DNA from: Pontederia crassipes
Taxonomy: Eukaryota; Streptophyta; Magnoliopsida; Commelinales; Pontederiaceae
DNA: 64,000 nt
Assembly (NCBI GenBank): GCA_030549335.1
Contig: CM060197.1
Coordinates: forward strand, 17,248,501 to 17,312,500
Direction: 5' to 3'
Shown: positions 1 to 11,673 of the stretch, piece by piece
How positions within the stretch are numbered: the first letter of the stretch is position 1
Layout of the letters: each line of letters starts with the position of its first letter
Program-made: the position numbers and the translations under genes
The notes under the pieces: model-generated
What the model saw: the letters and a program-made list of their open reading frames with translations, nothing else
Database searches by the model: none
What the model was told of the DNA's origin: nothing

Positions 1-165
1 AATCAAAGATAACGCTCTTAGGGATTAGAGTCTTAGAGTTAGGTTCAAAGCTGTAAGTTATAGATACTTATTACAACCTTTGGGTGTCCTAAGAGGTCAT
101 AGATCTTTAGAACTTTAACTCTATTTCAAACCGAAGTTGAACCGTTACAATCAAAGATAACGCTC

Positions 166-193
166 TTAGGGATTAGAGTCTTAGAGTTAGGTT
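166..193 (+). repeat. Telomere-like subrepeats inside the monomer (example)
   Basis: Monomer positions 18-45 hold four related hexamers: TTAGGG at 18, TTAGAG at 25, TTAGAG at 33 and TTAGG at 39, spaced 7, 8 and 6 bases apart. The 7-base TTAGAGT at 25-31 and 33-39 is a perfect direct repeat, and CTTAG occurs at both 17-21 and 32-36. These short repeats mark the endpoints of the 8-bp and 15-bp deletions seen elsewhere in the array. In seven units a substitution at position 37 turns the third hexamer into TTAGGG, giving TTAGGGTTAGG; these start at 14956, 22777, 29719, 31042, 35916, 40643 and 45813. The similarity to telomeric repeats is visible in the sequence. Descent from telomeric DNA is only a possibility, since four degenerate hexamers in an AT-rich repeat could arise otherwise. 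Confidence 0.75.
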
Positions 194-198
194 CAAAG

Positions 199-211
199 CT
201 ATAAGTTATAG
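199..211. repeat. Perfect 13-bp dyad CTATAAGTTATAG (example)
   Basis: Monomer positions 51-63 form a perfect inverted repeat of 6 + 1 + 6 bases; as a hairpin it would have a 5-bp stem and a 3-base loop. It is intact in the large majority of units. It is broken in the cassette units with CTATAGG (for example near 8910, 11870, 20284, 27078, 33568, 44503, 56002) and in the CTATATG units (near 10095, 13054, 21468, 28410, 38887, 43614, 51720, 55113). It looks like a possible protein-binding or cruciform site, but no specific binding protein can be named from sequence. Confidence 0.8.
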
Positions 212-219
212 ATACTTAT

Positions 220-236
220 GACAACCTTTGGGTGTC
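220..236. repeat. Imperfect 17-bp hairpin motif carrying the T/G dimorphism (example)
   Basis: Monomer positions 72-88 read GACAACCTTTGGGTGTC in G-type units: two 7-base arms around a TTT loop, with six of seven pairs matched and one A-G mismatch. In T-type units position 72 is T and the outermost pair is lost. Near 11437, 19855, 26648, 33139, 37273, 39641, 42001, 44072, 47170, 50402, 53796, 55572, 60011 and 61195 a third form has CTTTTGAC, with A to T at position 70. Confidence 0.7.
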
Positions 237-248
237 CTAAGAGGTGAT

Positions 249-254
249 AGATCT
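249..254. other. Conserved BglII site, once per monomer (example)
   Basis: AGATCT at monomer positions 101-106 is present in nearly every unit, so BglII (or an enzyme cutting GATC) should reduce most of the array to a 148-bp ladder. Exceptions include AGATAT near 991 and 3356, AGATTT near 20037 and 26831, AGATGT near 37457, 42184 and 44256, and AGATCA near 55608. Confidence 0.85.
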
Positions 255-3200
255 TTAGAACTTTAACTCTATTTCAAACCGAAGTTCAACCGTTACAATC
301 AAAGATAACGCTCTTAGGGATTAGAGTCTTAGAGTTAGGTTCAAAGCTATAAGTTATAGATACTTATGACAACCTTTGGGTGTCCTAAGAGGTGATAGAT
401 CTTTAGAACTTTAACTCTATTTCAAGCCGAAGTTGAACCGTTACAATCAAAGATAACGCTCTTAGGGATTAGAGCCTTAGAGTTAGGTTCAAAGCTATAA
501 GTTATAGATACTTATTACAACCTTTGGGTGTCCTAAGAGGTGATAGATCTTTAGAACTTTAACTCTATTTCAAATCGAAGTTGAACCGTTACAATCAAAG
601 ATAACGCTCTTAGGGATTAGAGTCTTAGAGTTAGGTTCAAAGCTATAAGTTATAGATACTTATGACAACCTTTGGGTGTCCTAAGAGGTGATAGATCTTT
701 AGAACTTTAACTCTATTTCAAACCGAAGTTGAACCGTTACAATCAAAGATAACGCTCTTAGGGATTAGAGTCTTAGAGTTAGGTTCAAAGCTATAAGTTA
801 TAGATACTTATTACAACCTTTGGATGTCCTAAGAGGTGATAGATCTTTAGAACTTTAACTCTATTTCAAACCGAAGTTGAACCATTACAATCAAAGATAA
901 CGCTCTTAGGGATTAGAGTCTTAGAGTTAGGTTCAAAGCTATAAGTTATAGATACTTATGACAACCTTTGGGTGTCCTAAGAGGTGATAGATATTTAGAA
1001 CTTTAACTCTATTTCAAACCGAAGTTGAACCGTTACAATCAACGATAACGCTCTTAGGGATTAGAGTCTTAGAGTTAGGTTCAAGGCTATAAGTTATAGA
1101 TACTTATGACAACCTTTGGGTGTCCTAAGAGGTGATAGATCTTTAGAACTTTAACTCTATTTCAAACCGAAGTTCAACCGTTACAATCAAAGATAACGCT
1201 CTTAGGGATTAGAGTCTTAGAGTTAGGTTCAAAGCTACAAGTTATAGATACTTATTACAACCTTTGGGTGTCCTAAGAGGAGATAGATCTTTAGAACTAT
1301 AACTCTATTTCAAACCGAAGTTGAACCGTTACAATCAAAGATAACGCTCTTAGGGATTTGAGTCTTAGAGTTAGGTTCAAAGTTATAAGTCATAGATACT
1401 TATGACAACCTTTGGGTGTCCTAAGAGGTGATAGATCTTTAGAACTTTAACTCTATTTCAAACCGAAGTTGAACCGTTACAATCAAAGATAACGCTCTTA
1501 GGGATTAGAGTCTTAGAGTTAGGTTCAAAGCTATAAGTTATAGATACTTATGACAACCTTTGGGTGTCTAAGAAGTGATAGATCTTTAGAACTTTAACTC
1601 TATTTCAAACCGAAGTTGAACCGTTACAATCAAAGATAACGCTCTTAGGGATTAGAGTCTTAGAGTTAGGTTCAAAGCTATAAGTTATAGATACTTATTA
1701 CAACCTTTGGGTGTCCTAAGAGGTGATAGATCTTTAGAACTTTAACTCTATTTCAAACCGAAGTTGAACCGTTACAATCAAAGATAACGCTCTTAGGGAT
1801 TAGAGTCTTAGAGTTAGGTTCAAAGCTATAAGTTATAGATACTTATGACAACCTTTGGGTGTCCTAAGAGGTGATAGATCTTTAGAACTTTAACTCTATT
1901 TCAAACCGAAGTTGAACCGTTACAATCAAAGATAACGCTCTTAGGGATTAGAGTCTTAGAGTTAGGTTCAAAGCTATAAGTTATAGATACTTATTACAAC
2001 CTTTGGGTGTCCTAAGAGGTGATAGATCTTTAGAACTTTAACTCTATTTCAAACCGAAGTTGAACCGTTACAATCAAAGATAACGCTCTTAGGGATTAGA
2101 GTCTTAGAGTTAGGTTCAAAGCTATAAGTTATAGATACTTATGACAACCTTTGGGTGTCTAAGAGGTGATAGATCTTTAGAACTTTAACTCTATTTCAAA
2201 CCGAAGTTGAACCGTTACAATCAAAGATAACGCTCTTAGGGATTAGAGTCTTAGAGTTAGGTTCAAAGCTATAAGTTATAGATACTTATTACAACCTTTG
2301 GGTGTCCTAAGAGGTGATAGATCTTTAGAACTTTAACTCTATTTCAAACCGAAGTTGAACCGTTACAATCAAAGATAACGCTCTTAGGGATTAGAGTCTT
2401 AGAGTTAGGTTCAAAGCTATAAGTTATAGATACTTATGACAACCTTTGGGTGTCCTAAGAGGTGATAGATCTTTAGAACTTTAACTCTATTTCAAACCGA
2501 AGTTGAACTGTTACAATCAAAGATAACGCTCTTAGGGATTAGAGTCTTAGAGTTAGGTTCAAAGCTATAAGTTATAGATACTTATTACAACCTTTGGGTG
2601 TCCTAAGAGGTGATAGATCTTTAGAACTTTAACTCTATTTCAAATCGAAGTTGAACCGTTACAATCAAAGATAACGCTCTTAGGGATTATAGTCTTAGAG
2701 TTAGGTTCAAAGCTATAAGTTATAGATACTTATGACAACCTTTGGGTGTCCAAAGAGGTGATAGATCTTTAGAACTTTAACTCTATTTCAAACCGAAGTT
2801 GAACCGTTACAATCAAAGATAACGCTCTTAGGGATTAGAGCCTTAGAGTTAGGTTCAAAGCTATAAGTTATAGATACTTACTACAACCTTTCGGTGTCCT
2901 AAGAGGTGATAGATCTTTAGAACTTTAATTCTATTTCAAACCGAAGTTGAACCGTTACAATCAAAGATAACGCTCTTAGGGATTAGAGTCTTAGAGTTAG
3001 GTTCAAAGCTATAAGTTATAGATACTTATGACAACCTTTGGGTGTCCTAAGAGGTGATAGATCTTTAGAACTTTAACTCTATTTCAAACCGAAGTTGAAC
3101 CGTTACAATCAAAGATAACGCTCTTAGGGATTAGAGTCTTAGAGTTAGGTTCAAAGCTATAAGTTATAGATACTTATGACAACCTTTGGGTGTCTAAGAG

Positions 3201-3845
3201 GAGAAAGATCTTTAGAACTTTAACTCTATTTCAAACCGAAGTTGAACCGTTACAATCAAAGATAACGCTCTTAGGGATTAGAGTCTTAGAGTTAGGTTCA
3301 AAGCTATAAGTTATAGATACTTATTACAACCTTTGGGTGTCCTAAGAGGTGATAGATATTTAGAACTTTAACTCTATTTCAAACCGAAGTTGAACCGTTA
3401 CAATCAAAGATAATGCTCTTAGGGATTAGAGTCTTAGAGTTAGGTTCAAAGCTATAAGTTATAGATACTTATGACAACCTTTGGGTGTCCAAAGAGGTGA
3501 TAGATCTTTAGAACTTTAACTCTATTTCAAACCGAAGTTGAACCGTTACAATAAAAAATAACGCTCTTAGGGATTAGAGTCTTAGAGTTAGGTTCAAAGC
3601 TATAAGTTATAGATACTTATTACAACCTTTGGGTGTCCTAAGAGGAGATAGATCTTTAGAACTATAACTCTATTTCAAACCGAAGTTGAACCGTTACAAT
3701 CAAAGATAACGCTCTTAGGGATTAGAGTCTTAGAGTTAGGTTCAAAGCTATAAGTTATAGATACTTATTACAACCTTTGGGTGTCCTAAGAGGTGATAGA
3801 TCTTTAGAACTTTAACTCTATTTCAAACCGAAGTTGAACCGTTAC

Positions 3846-3994
3846 AATCAAAGATAACGCTCTTAGGGATTAGAGTCTTAGAATTAGGTTCAAAGCTATA
3901 AGTTATAGATACTTATTACAACCTTTGGGTGTCGTAAGAGGTGATAGATCTTTAGAACTTTTAACTCTATTTCAAACCGAAGTTGAAGCGTTAC
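3846..3994 (+). repeat. 149-bp monomer with a 1-bp insertion
   Basis: The T run after AGAAC is one base longer (AACTTTTAACTC), the only net insertion I found in the array. The unit also has GTCGTAAG in place of GTCCTAAG and GAAGCG in place of GAACCG. Confidence 0.85.
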
Positions 3995-5030
3995 AATCAA
4001 AGATAACGCTCTTAGGGATTAGAGTCTTAGAGTTAGGTTCAAAGCTATAAGTTATAGATACTTATGACAACCTTTGGGTGTCCAAAGAGGTGATAGATCT
4101 TTAGAACTTTAACTCTATTTCAAACCGAAGTTGAACCGTTACAATCAAAGATAACGCTCTTAGGGATTAGAGTCTTAGAGTTAGTTTCAAAGCTATAAGT
4201 TATAGATACTTATTACAACCTTTGGGTGTCCTATGAGGTGATAGATCTTTAGAACTTTAACTCTATTTCAAACCGAAGTTGAACCGTTACAATCAAAGAT
4301 AACGCTCTTAGGGATTAGAGTCTTAGAGTTAGGTTCAAAGCTGTAAGTTATAGATACTTATTACAACCTTTGGGTGTCCTAAGAGGTGATAGATCTTTAG
4401 ACCTTTAACTCTATTTCAAACCGAAGTTGAACCGTTACAATCAAAGATAACGCCCTTAGGGATTAGAGTCTTAGAGTTAGGTTCAAAGCTGTAAGTTATA
4501 GATACTTATGACATCCTTTGGGTGTCCTAAGAGGTGATAGATCTTAAGAACTTTAACTCTATTTCAAACCGAAGTTGAACCGTTACAATCAAAGATAACG
4601 CTCTTAGGGATTAGAGTCTTAGAGTTAGGTTCAAAGCTATAAGTTATAGATACTTATGACAACCTTTGGGTGTCCTAAGAGGTGATAGATCTTTAGAACT
4701 TTAACTCTATTTCAAACCGAAGTTGAACCGTTACAATCAAAGATAACGCTCTTAGGGATTAGAGTCTTAGAGTTAGGTTCAAAGCTATAAGTTATAGATA
4801 CTTATTACAACCTTTGGGTGTCCTAAGAGGTGATAGATCTTTAGAACTTTAACTCTATTTCAAATCGAAGTTGAACCGTTACAATCAAAGATAACGCTCT
4901 TAGGGATTAGAGTCTTAGAGTTAGGTTCAAAGCTATAAGTTATAGATACTTATGACAACCTTTGGGTGTCCAAAGAGGTGATAGATCTTTAGAACTTTAA
5001 CTCTATTTCAAACCGAAGTTGAACCGTTAC

Positions 5031-5168
5031 AATCAAAGATAACGCTCTTAGGGATTAGAGCCTTAGAGTTAGGTTCAAAGCTATAAGTTATAGATACTTA
5101 TTACAACCTTTGGGTGTCCTAGATCTTTAGAACTTTAACTCTATTTCAAATCGAAGTTGAACCGTTAC
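5031..5168 (+). repeat. 138-bp monomer with a 10-bp deletion
   Basis: Near 5120 the sequence runs GTCCTAGATCTTT, so ten bases between GTCCT and AGATCT are missing (monomer positions about 91-100). The lost segment is bounded by a 2-base TA repeat, so the junction has little homology. The neighbouring units carry AGCCTTAG and CAAATCGAAG. I saw no second copy, which suggests a late or non-propagated event. Confidence 0.85.
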
Positions 5169-7979
5169 AATCAAAGATAACGCTCTTAGGGATTAGAGCC
5201 TTAGAGTTAGGTTCAAAGCTATAAGTTATAGATACTTATGACAACCTTTGGGTGTCCTAAGAGGTGATAGATCTTTAGAACTTTAACTCTATTTCAAACC
5301 GAAGTTGAACCGTTACAATCAAAGATAACGCTCTTAGGGATTAGAGTCTTAGAGTTAGGTTCAAAGCTATAAGTTATAGATACTTATTACAACCTTTGGA
5401 TGTCCTAAGAGGTGATAGATCTTTAGAACTTTAACTCTATTTCAAACCGAAGTTGAACCGTTACAATCAAAGATAACGCTCTTAGGGATTAGAGTCTTAG
5501 AGTTAGGTTCAAAGCTATAAGTTATAGATACTTATGACAACCTTTGGGTGTCCTAAGAGGTGATAGATCTTTAGAACTTTAACTCTATTTCAAACCGAAG
5601 TTGAACCGTTACAATCAAAGATAACGCTCTTAGGGATTAGAGTCTTAGAGTTAGGTTCAAAGCAATAAGTTATAGATACTTATTACAACCTTTGGGTGTC
5701 CTAAGAGGTGATAGATCTTTAGAACTTTAACTCTATTTCAAACCGAAGTTGAACCGTTACAATCAAAGATAACGCTCTTAGGGATTAGAGTCTTAGAGTT
5801 AGGTTCAAAGCTATAAGTTATAGATACTTATGACAACCTTTGGGTGTCCTAAGAGGTGATAGATCTTTAGAACTTTAACTCTATTTCAAACCGAAGTTGA
5901 ACCGTTACAATCAAAGATAACGCTCTTAGGGATTGGATTCTTAGAGTTAGGTTCAAAGCTATAAGTTATAGATACTTATGACAACCTTTGGGTGTCCTAA
6001 GAGGTGATAGATCTTTAGAACTTTAACTCTATTTCAAACCGAAGTTGAACCGTTACAATCAAAGATAACGCTCTTAGGGATTAGAGTCTTAGAGTTAGGT
6101 TCCAAGCTATAAGTTATAGATACTTATGACAACCTTTGGGTGTCCTAAGAGGTGATAGATCTTTATAACTTTAACTCTATTTCAAACCGAAGTTGAACCG
6201 TTACAATCAAAGATAACGCTCTTAGGGATTAGAGTCTTAGAGTTAGGTTCAAAGCTATAAGTTATAGATACTTATGACAACCTTTGGGTGTCCTAAGAGG
6301 TGATAGATCTTTAGAACTTTAACTCTATTTCAAACCGAAGTTGAACCGTTACAATCAAAGATAACGCTCTTAGGGATTAGAGTCTTAGAGTTAGGTTCAA
6401 AGCTATAAGTTATAGATACTTATTACAACCTTTGGGTGTCCTAAGAGGAGATAGATCTTTAGAACTTTAACTCTATTTCAAACCGAAGTTGAACCGTTAC
6501 AATCAAAGATAACGCTCTTAGGGATTAGAGTCTTAGAGTTAGGTTCAAAGCTATAAGTTATAGATACTTATTACAACCTTTGGGTGTCCTAAGAGGTGAT
6601 AGATCTTTAGAACTTTAACTCTATTTCAAACCGAAGTTGAACCGTTACAATCAAAGATAACGCTCTATGGGATTAGCGTCTTAGAGTTAGGTTCAAAGCT
6701 ATAAGTTATAGATACTTATGACAACCTTTGGGTGTCCTAAGAGGTGATAGATCTTTAGAACTTTAACTCTATTTCAAACCGAAGTTGAACCGTTACAATC
6801 AAAGATAACGCTCTTAGGGATTAGAGTCTTAGAGTTAGGTTCAAAGCTATAAGTTATAGATACTTATGACAACCTTTGGGTGTCTTAAGAGGTGATAGAT
6901 CTTTAGAACTTTAACTCTATTTCAAACCGAAGTTGAACCGTTACAATCAAAGATAACGCTCTTAGGGATTAGAGTCTTAGAGTTAGGTTCAAAGCTATAA
7001 GTTATAGATACTTATGACAACCTTTTGGTGTCCTAAGAGGTGATAGATCTTTAGAACTTTAACTCTATTTCAAACCGAAGTTGAACCGTTACAATCAAAG
7101 ATAACGCTCATAGGGATTAGAGTCTTAGAGTTAGGTTCAAAGCTATAAGTTATAGATACTTATTACAACCTTTGGGTGTCCTAAGAGGTGATAGATCTTT
7201 AGAACTTTAATTCTATTTCAAACCGAAGTTGAACCGTTACAATCAAAGATAACGCTCTTGGGGATTAGAGACTTAGAGTTAGGTTCAAAGCTATAAGTTA
7301 TAGATACTTATTACAACCTTTGGGTGTCCTAAGAGGTGATAGATCTTTAGAACTTTAACTCTATTTCAAACCGAAGTTGAACCGTTACAATCAAAGATAA
7401 CGCTCTTAGGGATTAGAGTCTTAGAGTTAGGTTCAAAGCTATAAGTTATAGATACTTATGACAACCTTTGGGTGTCTAAGAGGTGATAGATCTTTAGAAC
7501 TTTAACTCTATTTCAAACCGAAGTTGAACCGTTACAATCAAAGATAACGCTCTTAGGGATTAGAGTCTTAGAGTTAGGTTCAAAGCTATAAGTTATAGAT
7601 ACTTATTACAACCTTTGGGTGTCCTAAGAGGTGATAGATCTTTAGAACTTTAACTCTATTTCAAACCGAAGTTGAACCGTTACAATCAAAGATAACGCTC
7701 TTAGGGATTAGAGTCTTAGAGTTAGGTTCAAAGCTATAAGTTATAGATACTTATGACAACCTTTGGGTGTCCTAAGAGGTGATAGATCTTTAGAACTTTA
7801 ACTCTATTTCAAACCGAAGTTGAACCGTTACAATCAAAGATAACGCTCTTAGGGATTAGAGTCTTAGAGTTAGGTTCAAAGCTATAAGTTATAGATACTT
7901 ATTACAACCTTTGGGTGTCCTAAGAGGAGATAGATCTTTAGAACTATAACTCTATTTCAAACCGAAGTTGAACCGTTAC

Positions 7980-8119
7980 AATCAAAGATAACGCTCTTAG
8001 GGATTAGAGTTAGGTTCAAAGCTATAAGTTATAGATACTTATGACAACCTTTGGGTGTCCTAAGAGGTGATAGATCTTTAGAACTTTAACTCTATTTCAA
8101 ACCGAAGTTGAACCGTTAC
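7980..8119 (+). repeat. 140-bp monomer (8-bp deletion), copy 1
   Basis: The unit reads GGATTAGAGTTAGG, lacking one 8-base step between the direct repeats TTAGAGT at monomer positions 25 and 33. The preceding unit carries GAGGAGATAG and AACTATAAC, a linked pair of markers that accompanies this deletion in almost every later copy and shows common descent. Confidence 0.92.
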
Positions 8120-8714
8120 AATCAAAGATAACGCTCTTAGGGATTAGAGTCTTAGAGTTAGGTTCAAAGCTATAAGTTATAGATACTTATTACAACCTTT
8201 GGGTGTCCTAAGATGTGATAGATCTTTAGAACTTTAACTCTATTTCAAACCGAAGTTGAACCGTTACAATCAAAGATAACGCTCTTAGGGATTAGAGTCT
8301 TAGAGTTAGGTTCAAAGCTATAAGTTATAGATACTTATGACAACCTTTGGGTGTCTAAGAGGTGATAGATCTTTAGAACTTTAACTCTATTTCAAACCGA
8401 AGTTGAACCGTTACAATCAAAGATAACGCTCTTAGGGATTAGAGTCTTAGAGTTAGGTTCAAAGCTATAAGTTATAGATACTTATTACAACCTTTGGGTG
8501 TCCTAAGAGGTGATAGATCTTTAGAACTTTAACTCTATTTCAAACCGAAGTTGAACCGTTCCAATCAAAGATAACGCTCTTAGGGATTAGAGTCTTAGAG
8601 TTAGGTTCAAAGCTATAAGTTATAGATACTTATGACAACCTTTGGGTGTCCTAAGAGGTGATAGATCTTTAGAACTTTAACTCTATTTCAAACCGAAGTT
8701 GAACCGTTCCAATC

Positions 8715-11385
8715 AAAGATAACGCTCTTAGGGATTAGAGTCTTAGAGTTAGGTTCAAAGCTATAAGTTATAGATACTTATGACAACCTTTGGGTGTCCT
8801 AAGAGGTGATAGATCTTTAGAACTTTAACTCTATTTCAAACCGAAGTTGAACCGTTACAATCAAAGATAACGCTCTTAGGGATTAGAGTCGTAGAGTTAG
8901 GTTCAAGGCTATAGGTTATAGATACTTATGACAACCTTTGGGTGTCCAAAGAGGTGATAGATCTTTAGAACTTTAACTCTATTTCAAACCGAAGTTGAAC
9001 CGTTACAATCAAAGATAACGCTCTTAGGGATTGGAGTCTTAGAGTTAGGTTCAAAGCTATAAGTTATAGATACTTATGACAACCTTTGGGTGTCCTAAGA
9101 GGTGATAGATCTTTAGAACTTTAACTCTATTTCAAACCAAAGTTGAACCGTTACAATCAAAGATAACGCTCTTAGGGATTAGAGTCTTAGAGTTAGGTTC
9201 AAAGCTATAAGTTATAGATACTTATTACAACCTTTGGGTGTCCTAAGAGGTGATAGATCTTTAGAACTTTAACTCTATTTCAAACCGAATTTGAACCGTT
9301 ACAATCAAAGATAACGCTCTTGGGGATTAGAGTCTTAGAGTTAGGTTCAAAGCTATAAGTTATAGATACTTATGACAACCTTTGGGTGTCCTAAGAGGTG
9401 ATAGATCTTTAGAACTTTAACTCTATTTCAAACCGAAGTTGAACCATTACAATCAAAGATAATGCTCTTAGGGATTAGAGTCTTAGAGTTAGGTTCAAAG
9501 CTATAAGTTATAGATACTTATGACAACCTTTGGGTGTCCTAAGAGGTGATAGATCTTTAGAACTTTAACTCTATTTCAAACCGAAGTTGAACCGTTACAA
9601 TCAAAGATAACGCTCATAGGGATTAGAGTCTTAGAGTTAGGTTCAAAGCTATAAGTTATAGATACTTATTACAACCTTTGGGTGTCCTAAGAGGTGATAG
9701 ATCTTTAGAACTTTAACTCTATTTCAAACCGAAGTTGAACCGTTACAATCAAAGGTAACGCTCTTAGGGATTAGAGTCTTAGAGTTAGGTTCAAAGCTAT
9801 AAGTTATAGATACTTATGACAACCTTTGGGTGTCCTAAGAGGTGATAGATCTTTAGAACTTTAACTCTATTTCAAACCGAAGTTGAACCGTTACAATCAA
9901 AGATAACGCTCTGAGGGATTAGAGTCTTACAGTTAGGTTCAAAGCTATAAGTTATAGATACTTATTACAACCTTTGGGTGTCCTAAGAGGAGATAGATCT
10001 TTAGAACTTTAACTCTATTTCAAACCGAAGTTGAACCGTTACAATCAAAGATAACGCTCTTAGGGATTAGAGTCTTAGAGTTAGGTTCAAAGCTATATGT
10101 TATAGATACTTATTACAACCTTTGGGTGTGCTAAGAGGTGATAGATCTTTAGAACTTTAATTCTATTTCAAACCGAAGTTGAACCGTTACAACCAAAGAT
10201 AACGCTCTTAGGGATTAGAGACTTAGAGTTAGGTTCAAAGCTATAAGTTACAGATACTTATTACAACCTTTGGGTGTCCTAAGAGGTGATAGATCTTTAG
10301 AACTTTAACTCTATTTCAAACCGAAGTTGAACCGTTACAATCAAAGATAACGCTCTTAGGGATTAGAGTCTTAGAGTTAGGTTCAAAGTTATAAGTTATA
10401 GATACTTATGACAACCTTTGGGTGTCTAAGAGGTGATAGATCTTTAGAACTTTAACTCTATTTCAAACCGAAGTTGAACCGTTACAATCAAAGATAACGC
10501 TTTTAGGGATTAGAGTCTTAGAGTTAGGTTCAAAGCTATAAGTTATAGATACTTATTACAACCTTTGGGTGTCCTAAGAGGTGATAGATCTTTAGAACTT
10601 TAACTCTATTTCAAACCGAAGTTGAACCGTTACAATCAAAGATAACGCTCTTAGGGATTAGAGTCTTAGAGTTAGGTTCAAAGCTATAAGTTATAGATAC
10701 TTATGACAACCTTTGGGTGTCCTAAGAGGTGATAGATCTTTAGAACTTTAACTCTATTTCAAACCGAAGTTGAACCGTTACAATCAAAGATAACGCTCTT
10801 AGGGATTAGAGTCTTAGAGTTAGGTTCAAAGCTATAAGTTATAGATACTTATGACAACCTTTGGGTGTCCTAAGAGGTGATAGATCTTTAGAACTTTAAC
10901 TCTATTTCAAACCGAAGTTGAACCGTTACAATCAAAGATAACGCTCATAGGGATTAGAGTCTTAGAGTTAGGTTCAAAGCTATAAGTTATAGATACTTAT
11001 TACAACCTTTGGGTGTCCTAAGAGGTGATAGATCTTTAGAACTTTAACTCTATTTCAAACCGAAGTTGAACCGTTACAATCAAAGATAACGCTCTTAGGG
11101 ATTAGAGTCTTAGAGTTAGGTTCAAAGCTATAAGTTATAGATACTTATGACAACCTTTGAGTGTCCTAAGAGGTGATAGATCTTTAGAACTTTAACTCTA
11201 TTTCAAACCGAAGTTGAACCGTTACAATCAAAGATAACGCTCTTAGGGATTAGAGTCTTAGAGTTAGGTTCAAAGCTATAAGTTATAGATACTTATGACA
11301 ACCTTTGGGTGTCCTAAGAGGTGATAGATCTTTAGAACTTTAACTCTATTTCAAACCGAAGTTGAACCGTTACAATCAAAGATAA
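8715..11385 (+). repeat. Block A, copy 1 (about 18 monomers)
   Basis: This stretch matches 11674-14344 at a constant offset of 2959 bp. Markers in order are: GTCGTAGAG with CTATAGG (8891), GTCCAAAG, GATTGGAG, AACCAAAG, GAATTTG with CTTGGGG, GAACCATT with AATGCTC, CTCATAGG, AAAGGTAAC, CTGAGGG with TTACAG, CTATATG with GTGTGCTAAG, AATTCTA, AGAGACTT with TTACAGAT, CAAAGTTATAAG, a 1-bp-deleted unit, GCTTTTAGG, then CTCATAGG (10944) and TTTGAGTG (11156). Offset 2959 equals 20 monomers minus the single 1-bp deletion. The match stops before AACACTC at about 11391. Confidence 0.85.
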
Positions 11386-11673
11386 CACTCTTAGGGATTA
11401 GAGTCTTAGAGTTAGGTTCAAAGCTATAAGTTATAGATACTTTTGACAACCTTTGGGTGTCCTAAGAGGAGATAGATCTTTAGAACTATAACTCTATTTC
11501 AAACCGAAGTTGAACCGTTACAATCAAAGATAACGCTCTTAGGGATTAGAGTCGTAGAGTTAGGTTCAAAGCTATAAGTTATAGATACTTATGACAACCT
11601 TTGGGTGTCCTAAGAGGTGATAGATCTTTAGAACTTTAACTCTATTTCAAACCGAAGTTGAACCGTTACAATC

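Larger units (their letters stand above)
163..243. repeat. 8-bp inverted repeat CTCTTAGG / CCTAAGAG (example)
   Basis: CTCTTAGG at monomer positions 15-22 is the exact reverse complement of CCTAAGAG at 88-95; here the arms lie at 163-170 and 236-243. The pair encloses the CTATAAGTTATAG dyad and most of the 72-88 hairpin, sharing base 88 with the latter. Variants at positions 18-20 (CTCATA, CTCTGA, CTCTAA, CTTGGGG) and the 1-bp deletion at 88-89 disrupt one arm in many units, so perfect pairing is not kept everywhere. Confidence 0.65.
149..296 (+). repeat. Representative full-length monomer (G type)
   Basis: This is the first complete 148-bp unit of the type carrying G at monomer position 72 (TATGAC). 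The unit at 1-148 carries T there (TATTAC). Landmarks in monomer coordinates are: 18-45 telomere-like TTAGGG/TTAGAG units; 42-52 a B-box-like GGTTCAAAGCT; 51-63 the dyad CTATAAGTTATAG; 72-88 an imperfect hairpin; 15-22 and 88-95 an 8-bp inverted repeat CTCTTAGG / CCTAAGAG; 101-106 a BglII site AGATCT; 125-129 and 137-141 the short inverted pair TTCAA / TTGAA; 129-133 and 140-144 the direct pair AACCG. This particular unit has a private-looking G to C change at position 139 (GTTCAAC instead of GTTGAAC), shared with a few other units. The start phase is arbitrary: I set it to the first base of the window. Confidence 0.9.
1..8714 (+). repeat. Left domain: monomers without the variant cassette
   Basis: About 59 units with many substitutions that I see only here, for example GATTATAG near 2690, CTACTAC near 2880, AAAAAATAACG near 3553, GATTGGATTC near 5934 and CTATGGGATTAGCG near 6665. 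The variant cassette that marks later blocks is absent. Local higher-order order is weak. A piece around 2.6-2.9 kb recurs around 4.8-5.1 kb at an offset of 2220 bp (15 monomers), sharing CAAATCGAAG, GTCCAAAG and AGCCTTAG in that order. T and G types alternate strictly over units 12-20 (about 1.63-2.96 kb) but not throughout. The part after about 7.1 kb resembles 14.4-15.8 kb at an offset of 7240 bp (49 monomers), including an 8-bp-deleted unit. Confidence 0.75.

Noticed and set aside
149-296. CENP-B box
   Set aside because: The nearest candidate is CTTCGGTTTGAA on the minus strand (around monomer 127-138). It lacks the A and the CGGG that follow TTCG in the consensus.
149-296. tRNA, 5S rRNA or SINE origin of the monomer
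   Set aside because: Apart from the B-box-like 11-mer there is no A box, cloverleaf, conserved 5S internal promoter or poly-A tail.
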